DNA of 6,489 bases from Actinomycetes bacterium (GTDB taxonomy: Bacteria > Actinomycetota > Actinomycetes > Actinomycetales > Cellulomonadaceae), in the NCBI GenBank assembly GCA_023462275.1, contig JAEWYD010000050.1:1-6489 (forward strand), written 5' to 3'. The notes under the pieces are model-generated. The model made no database searches. It was not told the DNA's origin and saw nothing but the letters and a program-made list of their open reading frames with translations. Made by a program: the position numbers and the translations under genes. Positions 1-6,123 of this stretch are shown piece by piece; the first letter of the stretch is position 1, and each line of letters starts with the position of its first letter.

Positions 1-81
1 CTTCGACAGGTCGTTCTGCGTGTTGCTCAGGTTGCGGTAGCTGTTGACCGCCGCGATGTTCTGGTTGATCGACAGACCCAT
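1..81 (-). CDS. fliC: Flagellin, N-terminal fragment (runs off left edge)
   Basis: Flagellin is the filament subunit, exported through the flagellar type III apparatus and polymerised outside the cell. Only the first 27 codons are visible. They start MGLSINQNIAAVNSYRNLSN and continue TQNDLSK. This is the conserved D0 helix of bacterial flagellins: the N-terminal 'INxNxxAxxxxRNL' pattern with the following 'L' heptads is characteristic. The ATG is fixed by an excellent ribosome binding site 8 nt upstream. The gene lies downstream of the flagellar sigma factor gene on the same strand, as expected for a late, sigma-dependent gene. The rest of the protein is outside the window, so length, central domain and intactness cannot be judged. 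Another D0-type protein (for example a second flagellin paralogue) would look the same over 27 residues. Confidence 0.93.
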   Translation of the reverse strand, partial: MGLSINQNIAAVNSYRNLSNTQNDLSK

Positions 82-87
82 GATGAT

Positions 88-96
88 CTCCTCCTT
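88..96 (-). promoter_or_regulatory. Strong Shine-Dalgarno site of flagellin
   Basis: On the minus strand the leader reads AAGGAGGAG followed by ATCATC and the ATG. This is close to the maximum possible complementarity to the 16S rRNA 3' end and fits a very highly translated protein. It also contains two GGA triplets (94-92 and 91-89), the core of CsrA-binding sites, so it could double as the lower CsrA contact described for the Bacillus hag leader. Confidence 0.85.
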
Positions 97-115
97 GAAC
101 CGGGTCCCCTACGCC

Positions 116-129
116 GCCCATCCATGGAC
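116..129 (-). promoter_or_regulatory. Candidate CsrA-binding hairpin in the flagellin leader
   Basis: The minus strand reads GTCCATGGATGGGC. As RNA it can fold as a 5-bp stem (G-C, U-G, C-G, C-G, A-U) with a UGGA tetraloop that presents GGA. Its first 12 nt match the published in-vitro-selected CsrA consensus RUACARGGAUGU at 9 of 12 positions by my count. It lies about 35 nt upstream of the flagellin start codon and inside the predicted leader. Binding is inferred and nothing in the sequence proves it. The presence of fliW, whose known partner in other bacteria is CsrA, supports the idea. Confidence 0.45.
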
Positions 130-140
130 TGGCAGCCAGT
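128..140. repeat. 13-bp perfect palindrome over the expected flagellin transcription start
   Basis: ACTGGCAGCCAGT has two perfect 6-bp arms around a central A. It lies directly downstream of the predicted -10 element (141-148) and covers the expected start point near 133-135. It could be an operator or simply chance. It abuts the GGA hairpin and shares two bases with it. Confidence 0.4.
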
Positions 141-167
141 ACATCGGCCCGGTCCGGCGTGATGTGA
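141..167 (-). promoter_or_regulatory. Candidate FliA/WhiG-type promoter of flagellin
   Basis: The minus strand carries GCCGATGT (148 to 141), which matches 6 of 8 positions of the FliA/SigD/WhiG -10 consensus GCCGATAA, including the GCCGAT core. Fifteen bases upstream is TCAC (167 to 164), a weak match to the TAAA -35 element at the canonical spacing. The predicted start near 134 gives a leader of about 52 nt. The sigma gene whose product would use this promoter ends at 196, so the promoter sits just past its stop codon. The -10 is convincing and the -35 is poor. Confidence 0.6.
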
Positions 168-195
168 GGTCTTCCGACGAGTTCTCGGCGCCCCG

Positions 196-1128
196 TCAGC
201 AGACGGCGGCGCGGTCGGTGAGCTGGCCGGCCGACATCTCGTCGTGGCCCCCCACGCGCTGCGTCGGCACGACGGCGGCCGTCGCCACCCGCGCGCTCGA
301 CGCGGCCTGCGCGGCCACCTGGGCGAAGTAGGCACGACGCCGGCGCTCGGCGACGCCGTCGGGCCGGTCGGACCGCGGCAGCAGCGCCGGGTCGAGGCTC
401 GCGTTCATGCCGTCCCGCAGCAGCGTGAGCGCCTCGGTGCGCAGCTGAGAGATACGGGAGTGCGTGACGCCGAGCTCCTCGGCGAGCTCCACCACCGGGC
501 GGTCATGGAAGAAGAGCTGCTCGACCACGTACCGGAGCCGCTCGGGCAGGCTCTCGACGCCGGCCCGCAGATAGGTGAGGCGCTCGGACGCGAGCAGCGC
601 GCCCTCGGGGCCCGGCTCGGGGTCGACCACGACGTCGTGCACCTCGGGGCCGAAGCCCTCGATGCTGAGGACGCGCACGTCCGCGTCGCCGCGGGCGGCG
701 TCCACTGACTCCTCGTCCACACCGAGCGCCTCGGCGAGCTCCGCCTTGGTGGGCACCCGGCCCAGGTGGCTCGTGAGCTCGTCCCCGACCTCGGACACCT
801 GGCGGGCCCGGCGGCGGGCGCCGCGGGACAGCCAGTCCATGCCGCGCAGCTCGTCGATGAGGGCGCCGCGGATCCGCAGTGCGGCGTAGCGCTCGAACGG
901 GACACCCGTCTCGGCGTCGTACGCGTGCGCTGCCTTCACCAGGGCGAGGGCGCCGGCCGAGGCCAGCTCCGCACGGGAGACGTACGCGGGAACGCGGCCC
1001 AGCACGGCGTTCACGTGGTACCCGATGAGGGGCAGGTTCGCGAGGATCAGCGCGTCGCTGCCGGCGGGGGCTTCGATGGTCACGGGAAACGCTTCGACGG
1101 TGCCGTCAGAGGACTTGAGAGCCTTCAC
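196..1128 (-). CDS. fliA: Flagellar RNA polymerase sigma factor, FliA/SigD/WhiG family
   Basis: This sigma-70 family group 3 factor directs RNA polymerase to late flagellar genes. Of 310 residues, region 2 spans about 30-110 (NLPLI, then the GVPFERYAALRIRGALIDEL core and a DWLSRGARRRAR stretch, as in FliA and WhiG). Region 3 spans about 112-145 (VGDELTSHLGRVPTKAELAEALG). Region 4 spans about 188-240, with the helix-turn-helix ELAEELGVTHSRISQLRTEA. After region 4 there is an unusual Ala/Arg-rich tail of about 68 residues (242-310), where typical FliA proteins end. Length is above the usual 235-280. The start is a GTG with little Shine-Dalgarno sequence in front, so the start is somewhat uncertain. 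No better in-frame start has one either. The gene is divergent from flgN, and the flagellin gene lies downstream. Its cognate anti-sigma gene flgM is not in the window. Confidence 0.93.
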   Translation of the reverse strand: MKALKSSDGTVEAFPVTIEAPAGSDALILANLPLIGYHVNAVLGRVPAYVSRAELASAGALALVKAAHAYDAETGVPFERYAALRIRGALIDELRGMDWLSRGARRRARQVSEVGDELTSHLGRVPTKAELAEALGVDEESVDAARGDADVRVLSIEGFGPEVHDVVVDPEPGPEGALLASERLTYLRAGVESLPERLRYVVEQLFFHDRPVVELAEELGVTHSRISQLRTEALTLLRDGMNASLDPALLPRSDRPDGVAERRRRAYFAQVAAQAASSARVATAAVVPTQRVGGHDEMSAGQLTDRAAVC

Positions 1129-1238
1129 CCGCTCGGCGCACCGGGCCGGGTTCGGTCCGGTCCGTGCGCCCTCCGTACCGTTCGTCCGATTCGGAAAGCG
1201 GACATGTGGGGCGTCCTGACCCCGCCGCGGTTAGCGTT

Positions 1239-1254
1239 TGTGAGCGGGATCACA
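1239..1254. promoter_or_regulatory. Crp/GlxR-type cAMP receptor protein binding site
   Basis: TGTGAGCGGGATCACA is an exact TGTGA-N6-TCACA palindrome, the consensus recognised by E. coli Crp, Mycobacterium Crp and Corynebacterium GlxR. Ten fixed bases make a chance match in a window of this size unlikely, and it falls in the divergent promoter region of the flagellar sigma and flgN operons. It could act on either or both. Its centre is about 82 bp from the start point expected if TACGGA (1177-1172) is the sigma gene -10, a spacing compatible with class I activation, but that -10 is weak. The regulator itself is not in the window. Confidence 0.7.
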
Positions 1255-1352
1255 TCGTTGGAGGTGTGTCAGCACCGCTTCGCGATCCGGTCGGAGGCGG
1301 GCGCGTCGGCATCGATCATGGGGGACTTCACCCGATTCCGACCCCGAACCCG

Positions 1353-1359
1353 TAACAAT
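1353..1359 (+). promoter_or_regulatory. Possible -10 region for the flgN operon
   Basis: TAACAAT is the only A/T-rich heptamer upstream of flgN in otherwise very GC-rich sequence, about 68 bp before the GTG. No good TTGACA-like -35 lies at 16-18 bp, so this is a weak candidate that would need an activator or another sigma factor. Confidence 0.25.
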
Positions 1360-1426
1360 GGTCGTGGGGCAGACGATGAGTCTGGAGACCCCGGCGTCGG
1401 GCCGGGCAGACCGAGGAGTAGCCGTC

Positions 1427-1915
1427 GTGGGCCTGAACGAGTTCTCAGGGGTGCTCTGGCGCGAGCGCCAGCTCCTGGAGCTGCTGCTCTTCAAGCTCGA
1501 GGAGGAGCAGCTCATCCTCACGAGCGGACGCACGCAGTGGCTCGGTCACGCCACACGTGAGGTCGAGTCCGTGCTCGCGCAGATCCGCGAGGCAGAGCTC
1601 GGCCGCTCGATCGAGGCCGACGACGTCGCCCGGCAGGTCGGCGTCATCGAGGGCAGCAGCCTGCTGACGATCGCGGCCGCGGCGCCGCCGCCCTGGGACG
1701 ACATGCTCACGGAGCACCACCGCGCGTTCGTCGAGCTCACCGAGCAGATCAACGCGCTCGCCGAGGGCAACCGCGAGCTCCTCGCGACGTCCCACCGGGC
1801 GGCGCAGGAGACGCTCATGAGCATCCAGGAGAGCGTGCAGACCTACGACCTGCGCGGCGCCGCCGCGGCCTCGGCCACGACGGCCGCCGCCAGCGTCCTC
1901 GACAAGGCCCTGTGA
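1427..1915 (+). CDS. flgN: Flagellar export chaperone FlgN
   Basis: FlgN is a cytoplasmic chaperone that holds the junction proteins FlgK and FlgL unfolded and delivers them to the flagellar export gate. From the GTG at 1427 the protein has 162 residues, normal for the family. It starts MGLNEFSGVLWRERQLLELL followed by LFKLEEEQLIL, the signature N-terminal helix of actinobacterial FlgN proteins. Nearly the whole chain is predicted helical, including the long helix at about 95-140 (EHHRAFVELTEQINALAEGN onward), with an Ala-rich C-terminal tail (144-157) of low complexity. I chose the GTG at 1427 because GAGGAG stands 8 nt before it and because the family homology begins here. An in-frame ATG at 1376 would add 17 residues and has only a poor GGGG in front. 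Being first in the operon ahead of its two clients is the expected arrangement. Confidence 0.88.
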   Translation: MGLNEFSGVLWRERQLLELLLFKLEEEQLILTSGRTQWLGHATREVESVLAQIREAELGRSIEADDVARQVGVIEGSSLLTIAAAAPPPWDDMLTEHHRAFVELTEQINALAEGNRELLATSHRAAQETLMSIQESVQTYDLRGAAAASATTAAASVLDKAL

Positions 1916-1922
1916 GGACGGC

Positions 1923-3341
1923 GTGAGCAGCTTCTCCGGACTCTCCACGGCGCTCTCCTCGCTCATCGCGCAGCGCCAGGCGCTCGAGGTCGCGGGCCAG
2001 AACATCTCCAACGCGAACACCACCGGCTACACGCGCCAGCGCGTGAGCATGCAGGCGGTCGAGGCGCTCTCGGCGCCCACCCTGTACTCGACGAACAAGG
2101 TCGCCGGGCAGGGCGTCAAGGTCACCTCGATCGACCGGATCGGCGACATCTTCCTCGACGCCCGGCTGCGGTCGGAGACGTCGGGCGCCGCCTTCCACAA
2201 GGCGCAGGCCGCCGCGCTCTCCCAGCTCGAGACGACGATGAAGGAGCCGGCCGACACCGGCGTCGCCGCCCAGCTCGCGCAGTTCTGGGCCAGCTGGCAG
2301 GACGTCGCGAACAACCCGGACGACCCGGCGGCGCGCAAGGTGCTGCTCGGCGACGCCACGGCCCTGACGACCCGCATCGCGTCCGGCTACCGCGCCGTCG
2401 AGTCCCAGTGGGACCAGGCGCGCACCGAGCTCGACACCATGGCCACCGAGGTCAACACGACCGCCACCGCCGTCGCCCACCTCAACGAGCAGATCCGCTC
2501 GATCCTCGTCTCCGGCGGCTCCGCCAACGAGCTCATGGACCAGCGCAGCCAGCTCGTCACCAAGCTCTCCGGGCTCGTCGGCGCCGAGGCGCGCGAGCGC
2601 GACGACGGCACGCTCGACGTGATGGTCGCCGGCAACGCGCTCGTCCGCGGCGTCGAGGCGAAGGCGGTCACCGTCGTCGGCTCGCGCGTGATGACCCAGG
2701 CCACCCCCGCCGCGCCCAACCCGGACGCGGTGCGCCTGGCGTGGGCGGCCAACCCCGACACGCCGCTCGCCCTCGAGGGCGGGACGCTCGCGAGCCACGT
2801 GGCCAACCTGGCGCCCGGCGGCCTCCTCGCGAACGCGGCCGGCCGGTGGAACGACCTGGCCACCACCCTGCGCAGCAGCGTCAACGCCGTGCACACCGCC
2901 GCCGCGGACCTGAGCGGCACCACGGGCCGCGAGTTCTTCGGCACGGGTGCCGGGCCCGCCGCGACCGCCCTCACCGTCGCCATCACGGACGCGAACCAGA
3001 TCGCCGCCGCGACCCCCGGCAAGGGGGCCCTCGACGGCTCGGCAGCCGATGCCATGGCGCAGCTCGCATCCTCGACCACCGGGCCGGACGCGCTGTGGCG
3101 CGCCTTCGTCGTCGACGTCGGGGTGCAGAGCCGCGCTGCGACGCAGCGCGCCGGCGTCACCGAGTCGGCGCGCGCGACCGCCGAGACCCTTCAACTCTCC
3201 TCCGCCTCCGTCGATATCGATGAGGAGACGGTCAACATGCTCGCCTACCAGCGGGCCTACGAGGGCGCCGCGCGCGTGATGACCGCCATCGACGAGATGC
3301 TGGACGTGCTCATCAACCGCACCGGCGTGGTGGGGAGGTAA
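1923..3341 (+). CDS. flgK: Flagellar hook-associated protein 1, FlgK
   Basis: FlgK forms the first junction ring between hook and filament and is exported by the flagellar type III system with no cleaved signal. The 472-residue protein has both diagnostic ends. The N-terminal rod/hook-type D0 motif covers about 4-40 (GLSTALSSL, then GQNISNANTTGYTRQR at 25-40). The C-terminal D0 helix is at 430-472 (VDIDEETVNMLAYQRAYEGA, then ARVMTAIDEMLDVLINRTG). A helical D1 portion spans about 85-225. The middle domain (about 225-400) is shorter than in the 547-residue E. coli protein, as is common in Gram-positive FlgK. The start is a GTG 7 bp after the flgN stop. GAGGA overlaps that stop with a short 4-nt spacing, so translation is probably coupled to flgN. 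The reading frame is intact. Confidence 0.95.
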   Translation: MSSFSGLSTALSSLIAQRQALEVAGQNISNANTTGYTRQRVSMQAVEALSAPTLYSTNKVAGQGVKVTSIDRIGDIFLDARLRSETSGAAFHKAQAAALSQLETTMKEPADTGVAAQLAQFWASWQDVANNPDDPAARKVLLGDATALTTRIASGYRAVESQWDQARTELDTMATEVNTTATAVAHLNEQIRSILVSGGSANELMDQRSQLVTKLSGLVGAEARERDDGTLDVMVAGNALVRGVEAKAVTVVGSRVMTQATPAAPNPDAVRLAWAANPDTPLALEGGTLASHVANLAPGGLLANAAGRWNDLATTLRSSVNAVHTAAADLSGTTGREFFGTGAGPAATALTVAITDANQIAAATPGKGALDGSAADAMAQLASSTTGPDALWRAFVVDVGVQSRAATQRAGVTESARATAETLQLSSASVDIDEETVNMLAYQRAYEGAARVMTAIDEMLDVLINRTGVVGR

Positions 3342-3344
3342 CCG

Positions 3345-4244
3345 ATGATCGGCCGCGTGACCCACCAGACGATCCAGCGCACCAGCCTGGCCAACCTGCA
3401 GCTCAACCTCGGCAAGATGAGCGACCTGCAGGGCCGGATGTCGGGCGGCAAGGTCATCACCAAGCCCTCGGACGACCCGGGCGGCACCGCGAGCGCCCTG
3501 CAGCTGCGCGCGGACAAGCGCGCCGCGGAGCAGTACGCCCGCAACATCGACAACGGCACGGGCTGGCTGTCCACGATCGACACGGCCCTCGACAACGCGA
3601 CGACGTCCCTGCGCCGCGCCCGCGACCTCACGGTCCAGGGCGCCAACACGGGCTCGCTGAACCCCACCTCCCGGGAGGCGCTCGCCGTCGAGCTGGAGGG
3701 CATCCGCGACGCGATGCTGTCCCAGGCGAACACCACCTACCTGGGCCGATCGGTCTTCGCCGGGACGTCGAACACCGGCCTGGCCTTCACCGGCGCCACG
3801 GGCACCCCGCCCTTCGAGCACTCCGGGACGCCGGGCGCCACGGTCGAGCGCCGCGTCGCGACCGACACCACGGTGCGGGTCGACGGCGACGGGGTCGCAG
3901 CGTTCGGCGAGGGCGCCACCTCGGTCTTCGCCCTCCTGGACGGCATCGCGGCGGACCTGCGGGCCGGCGTGGACGTCAACCCGCGCCTGACCGAGATCGA
4001 CGCGAGGATGAAGTCCATGCTGAGCGAGCGCGCCGCCGTCGGGACGCGGTACAACGCTCTCGAGACGGCGTCGAAGACGACCGCGAAGGCGATCGTCGAC
4101 CTGAAGGGTCAGGTCTCAGCCATCGAGGACATCGACCTTGCCGAGGTGATCGTGGAGCTGCAGTCCCAGGAGGTCCAGTACCAGGCCGCCCTCGGCGCGA
4201 CGTCGCGGGTGCTCCAGCCGAGCCTGCTGGACTTCCTCCGATGA
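3345..4244 (+). CDS. flgL: Flagellar hook-associated protein 3, FlgL
   Basis: FlgL forms the second junction ring, between FlgK and the filament, and is structurally a flagellin relative. The 299-residue length is typical. The N-terminal D0/D1 helices include THQTIQRTSLANLQLNLGKM (6-25), then the conserved PSDDPGGTASALQLR segment (41-55) shared with flagellins and the TSLRRARDLTVQGANTG region (87-103). The variable domain spans about 140-190. The C-terminal helix contains DLAEVIVELQSQEVQYQAAL (264-283) and ends in LLDFLR. The ATG follows the flgK stop by 3 bp. GGGGAGG (3332-3338) lies 6 nt before it, inside the end of flgK. The end overlaps fliW by an ATGA. The position after flgK and the D0 ends separate it from flagellin itself. 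Confidence 0.94.
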   Translation: MIGRVTHQTIQRTSLANLQLNLGKMSDLQGRMSGGKVITKPSDDPGGTASALQLRADKRAAEQYARNIDNGTGWLSTIDTALDNATTSLRRARDLTVQGANTGSLNPTSREALAVELEGIRDAMLSQANTTYLGRSVFAGTSNTGLAFTGATGTPPFEHSGTPGATVERRVATDTTVRVDGDGVAAFGEGATSVFALLDGIAADLRAGVDVNPRLTEIDARMKSMLSERAAVGTRYNALETASKTTAKAIVDLKGQVSAIEDIDLAEVIVELQSQEVQYQAALGATSRVLQPSLLDFLR

Positions 4245-4663
4245 GCGTCCTCGTCGCGGTCGACGACGCCGCCGCCCGCCAGCTGCCCGACCACCTGCAG
4301 TTCGTCACCCCGCCGCCCGGGATGCTGACGCTGCGCACCTTCAGCCTCGACGCACTGGACGACACGGGCGCCCTCTTCGCGCTGCGCAGCACGGAGGACG
4401 ACGGCGTCCGCCTGTTCGTCATCCCGCCGCGGGTGTACGTGCCCGAGTACGCGCCAGTGATCGACGCCGGCACGCGCGCCGCCCTGGGCCTGGAGGACGA
4501 GCCGCCGGTGCTGCTCGTCGTCGTGCACCCCGGCAGCGAGGGCACCCCGCCGACGGCGAACCTCCTCGCCCCCGTCGCGGTGAACCCGCGCACGGGCGCG
4601 GCCCTCCAGGTCGTCCTCGACGAGGACTGGCCGCTGCGCGCGCCGCTCGGCGCCGCCGCCTGA
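4241..4663 (+). CDS. fliW: Flagellar assembly factor FliW
   Basis: FliW binds flagellin and, in Bacillus, also binds the RNA-binding repressor CsrA, so that flagellin export frees FliW to relieve CsrA repression of flagellin translation. The 140-residue protein shows the family pattern. It has a PPPGMLTLRTFSL segment (24-36) in place of the usual 'PGFP..R.F.L', LFALRS (45-50), the LFVIPPRVYVPEY region (58-70), the TANLLAPVAVNPRTG motif (105-119) and the terminal QVVLDEDWPLRAPL (123-136). The ATG overlaps the flgL stop (ATGA), so the genes are translationally coupled. FliW is often followed by csrA, but here the next 124 bp hold no csrA. A candidate CsrA site upstream of flagellin suggests that the partner is encoded elsewhere. 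Confidence 0.92.
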   Translation: MSVLVAVDDAAARQLPDHLQFVTPPPGMLTLRTFSLDALDDTGALFALRSTEDDGVRLFVIPPRVYVPEYAPVIDAGTRAALGLEDEPPVLLVVVHPGSEGTPPTANLLAPVAVNPRTGAALQVVLDEDWPLRAPLGAAA

Positions 4664-4741
4664 CGGCTGCCGCCCGGCACCTGCCGCCCGACCGCCCGGC
4701 CAGCACTCACCCGCTCGTTCCCTCATGGGTCGCGCGTCCCT

Positions 4742-4749
4742 GTCGATCA
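4742..4749 (+). promoter_or_regulatory. Possible FliA-type -10 upstream of the EAL/HDOD gene
   Basis: GTCGATCA matches 6 of 8 positions of the FliA -10 consensus GCCGATAA. With a 15-bp spacer, TCAT (4723-4726) occupies the -35 position, echoing the TCAC at the same spacing before flagellin. The predicted start near 4756 leaves a leader of about 32 nt containing the Shine-Dalgarno sequence. This is speculative, since both elements are imperfect. Confidence 0.28.
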
Positions 4750-4787
4750 CAGATGCAGAGACGTCTCGCCCTTCGAAGGGAGCCCCA

Positions 4788-6023
4788 GTGGAGAACGCCC
4801 CTCTGCGCGCGGTCAACGCCGCCATCGGCAGGAGCGCCGAGGTCACCGTCCACCGGCTGCCCGTCGCCGACATGGACGGCCGGGTCATCGGCTACTCGGT
4901 GACGATCACCGGCGCCCGCCAGGACGGTCCCGAGGTCGCCGAGGCGCTGTACCTGGACCTCGACCTCGCCAGCGTCGTGGCCGACCGGTACGCCTTCCTC
5001 CCCGCGACGCGGGCGATGCTCGAGGGCTTCGTCCCGACGCCGGTGGTGCCGGGCCGCCTCGTCCTGGACCTGCCGCGCGGGTTCGAGAAGGTGCACGGCG
5101 CCCTCGGCCAGGCCAGCGCGCTGTGCGGCCTCGGCATGGCGCTGTGCCTGCCGTCGTTCACGGGCGAGGACCTGCAGGTCGCCCTGCTGCCGCGGCTCGC
5201 GTTCGTCGTCGTCTCGGCGGCCGACCCCCAGCTGCCGCGCCTGGTGCACCAGGCCCACGCCGCGGGCACCCGCGTCCTCGTCACCGGCATCGAGACGCAC
5301 GAGCAGCAGGACGCGTGCCGCGCGGCGGGCGTCGACGGCATCCGCGTGCTGCCGGTGCTCAGCGAGGCGACGTCCGCGCAGGTGCCGACCCAGCGCGGCC
5401 CGCTGAACCCGCCGCGGGTCCTGCGCGCGGGCGAGCAGCAGTGCCTGGCGATCATGCACCTGCTCGCCCAGCCCGAGGTCGCCGTCTCGGAGGTCTCCCA
5501 GGTCATCGAGACCGACCCGATCCTGACGCTGCGGGTGCTGCACCTGGTCAACAGCGGCGCGTACGCGCTGACGGAGCAGGTCGACACCGTGCGGCACGCG
5601 GTCGTGCTGCTCGGCCCCCGCGAGGTGTGGACGCTGGTGGCCGCCCTGGCCATGGACGCCCGGCCGGACGCGATGGACCGGCTCTGGGTGATCCTGGCCC
5701 GGGCGATGGCGTGCGAGGCGCTGTCCGACGACGCCGCCGGCTACACGGTCGGCATGATGTCGGCGCTCGCCCAGCAGCTCGGCGTGCCGTCCGACGCGGT
5801 GCTGGAGAAGGTCGGCGTCTCGGAGGCGGTCGTGGCCGCCGTGCGGGACGGCGAGGGGCCGCTCGGCACGGTGCTGCGCGCCGTGCAGGCCCACGAGCAG
5901 TCCGACAGCGCGGGCGTGCTGCGCACCGGCCTGCTGCCGGGCGACGTCTCCCGCGTGTACCTGGAGTGCCTGCGCGACGCGCTGGCCATCGCGCGGACCG
6001 TCACCCGCGACCCGGGGGTCTGA
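4788..6023 (+). CDS. YuxH-type regulatory protein: degenerate EAL-like domain plus HDOD domain
   Basis: The 411-residue protein is predicted cytoplasmic, with no signal peptide or membrane segment. The N-terminal half (about 18-195) follows the EAL fold of the YuxH group: VHRLPVADMDGRVIGYSVTI (21-40) for 'RQPIFD..R.VVGYELLFR', LVLDLPRGFEK (91-101), LGMALCLPSF (115-124) for 'IALDDF', and VLVTGIETHEQQDACRAAGV (163-182). The EAL triad, the DDF aspartates and the KxD lysine are missing, so c-di-GMP hydrolysis is not expected, although ET of the late loop remains. The C-terminal HDOD domain (about 215-375) is clear: SQVIETDPILTLRVLHLVNS (237-256), then VDTVRHAVVLLGPREVWTLV (265-284). It lacks phosphohydrolase HD residues, as HDOD domains do. 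I chose the GTG because AAGGGAG stands 5 nt before it. An in-frame ATG at 4725 would add 21 residues and lacks a ribosome site. The function is unproven. Its position after fliW suggests a role in motility or c-di-GMP signalling. Confidence 0.82.
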   Translation: MENAPLRAVNAAIGRSAEVTVHRLPVADMDGRVIGYSVTITGARQDGPEVAEALYLDLDLASVVADRYAFLPATRAMLEGFVPTPVVPGRLVLDLPRGFEKVHGALGQASALCGLGMALCLPSFTGEDLQVALLPRLAFVVVSAADPQLPRLVHQAHAAGTRVLVTGIETHEQQDACRAAGVDGIRVLPVLSEATSAQVPTQRGPLNPPRVLRAGEQQCLAIMHLLAQPEVAVSEVSQVIETDPILTLRVLHLVNSGAYALTEQVDTVRHAVVLLGPREVWTLVAALAMDARPDAMDRLWVILARAMACEALSDDAAGYTVGMMSALAQQLGVPSDAVLEKVGVSEAVVAAVRDGEGPLGTVLRAVQAHEQSDSAGVLRTGLLPGDVSRVYLECLRDALAIARTVTRDPGV

Positions 6024-6123
6024 CCCCGACGACGGCCGGTGTCGCGGACCTTTCGCTATCCGCACGTTTCGCTGCAGCGGGAACGGCGCGCGGGTGTCGG
6101 GGGCGGCTGCTTGACTCGGCTCC

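Larger units (their letters stand above)
1129..1426. other. Divergent promoter region between the sigma factor gene and flgN
   Basis: This 298-bp stretch has no credible gene. It separates two GTG starts facing away from each other and must hold at least two promoters. Visible elements are a perfect Crp/GlxR-type palindrome (1239-1254), a small palindrome TCCGATTCGGA (1185-1195), and an A/T-richer island CGTAACAATG (1351-1360) that might be a -10 for flgN. On the leftward strand TACGGA (1177 to 1172) is a weak -10 candidate for the sigma gene. I found no convincing FliA-type GCCGAT element pointing either way. Confidence 0.6.

Noticed and set aside
1237..1250. Resemblance of TTTGTGAGCGGGAT to one half of the E. 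coli lac operator
   Set aside because: The similarity stops after the first half, while the full 16 bp fits the Crp/GlxR palindrome exactly.
1331..1338. CCCGATTC as a FliA-type -10 for flgN
   Set aside because: It matches only 5 of 8 positions, and the -35 position at 15 bp holds TCGA, with no support.
1815..3821. A 668-codon open frame on the minus strand opposite flgN, flgK and flgL
   Set aside because: Its translation is Arg/Gly/Ala/Val-rich low complexity with no recognisable domain, the usual antisense shadow of GC-rich coding sequence. The plus-strand genes have clear homology.
4667..4690. Direct repeat CTGCCGCCCG twice after the fliW stop
   Set aside because: Short and GC-rich. Such repeats are expected by chance at this base composition.
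6015..6027. Small hairpin GGGGT-CTG-ACCCC over the stop of the EAL/HDOD gene as a terminator
   Set aside because: The stem is only 5 bp and no T-tract follows.
6067..6083. Hairpin around CGCTGCAGCG in the gap before the AlkZ-like gene
   Set aside because: The stem depends on two G-U pairs and has no T-tract, so it is not convincing as a terminator.
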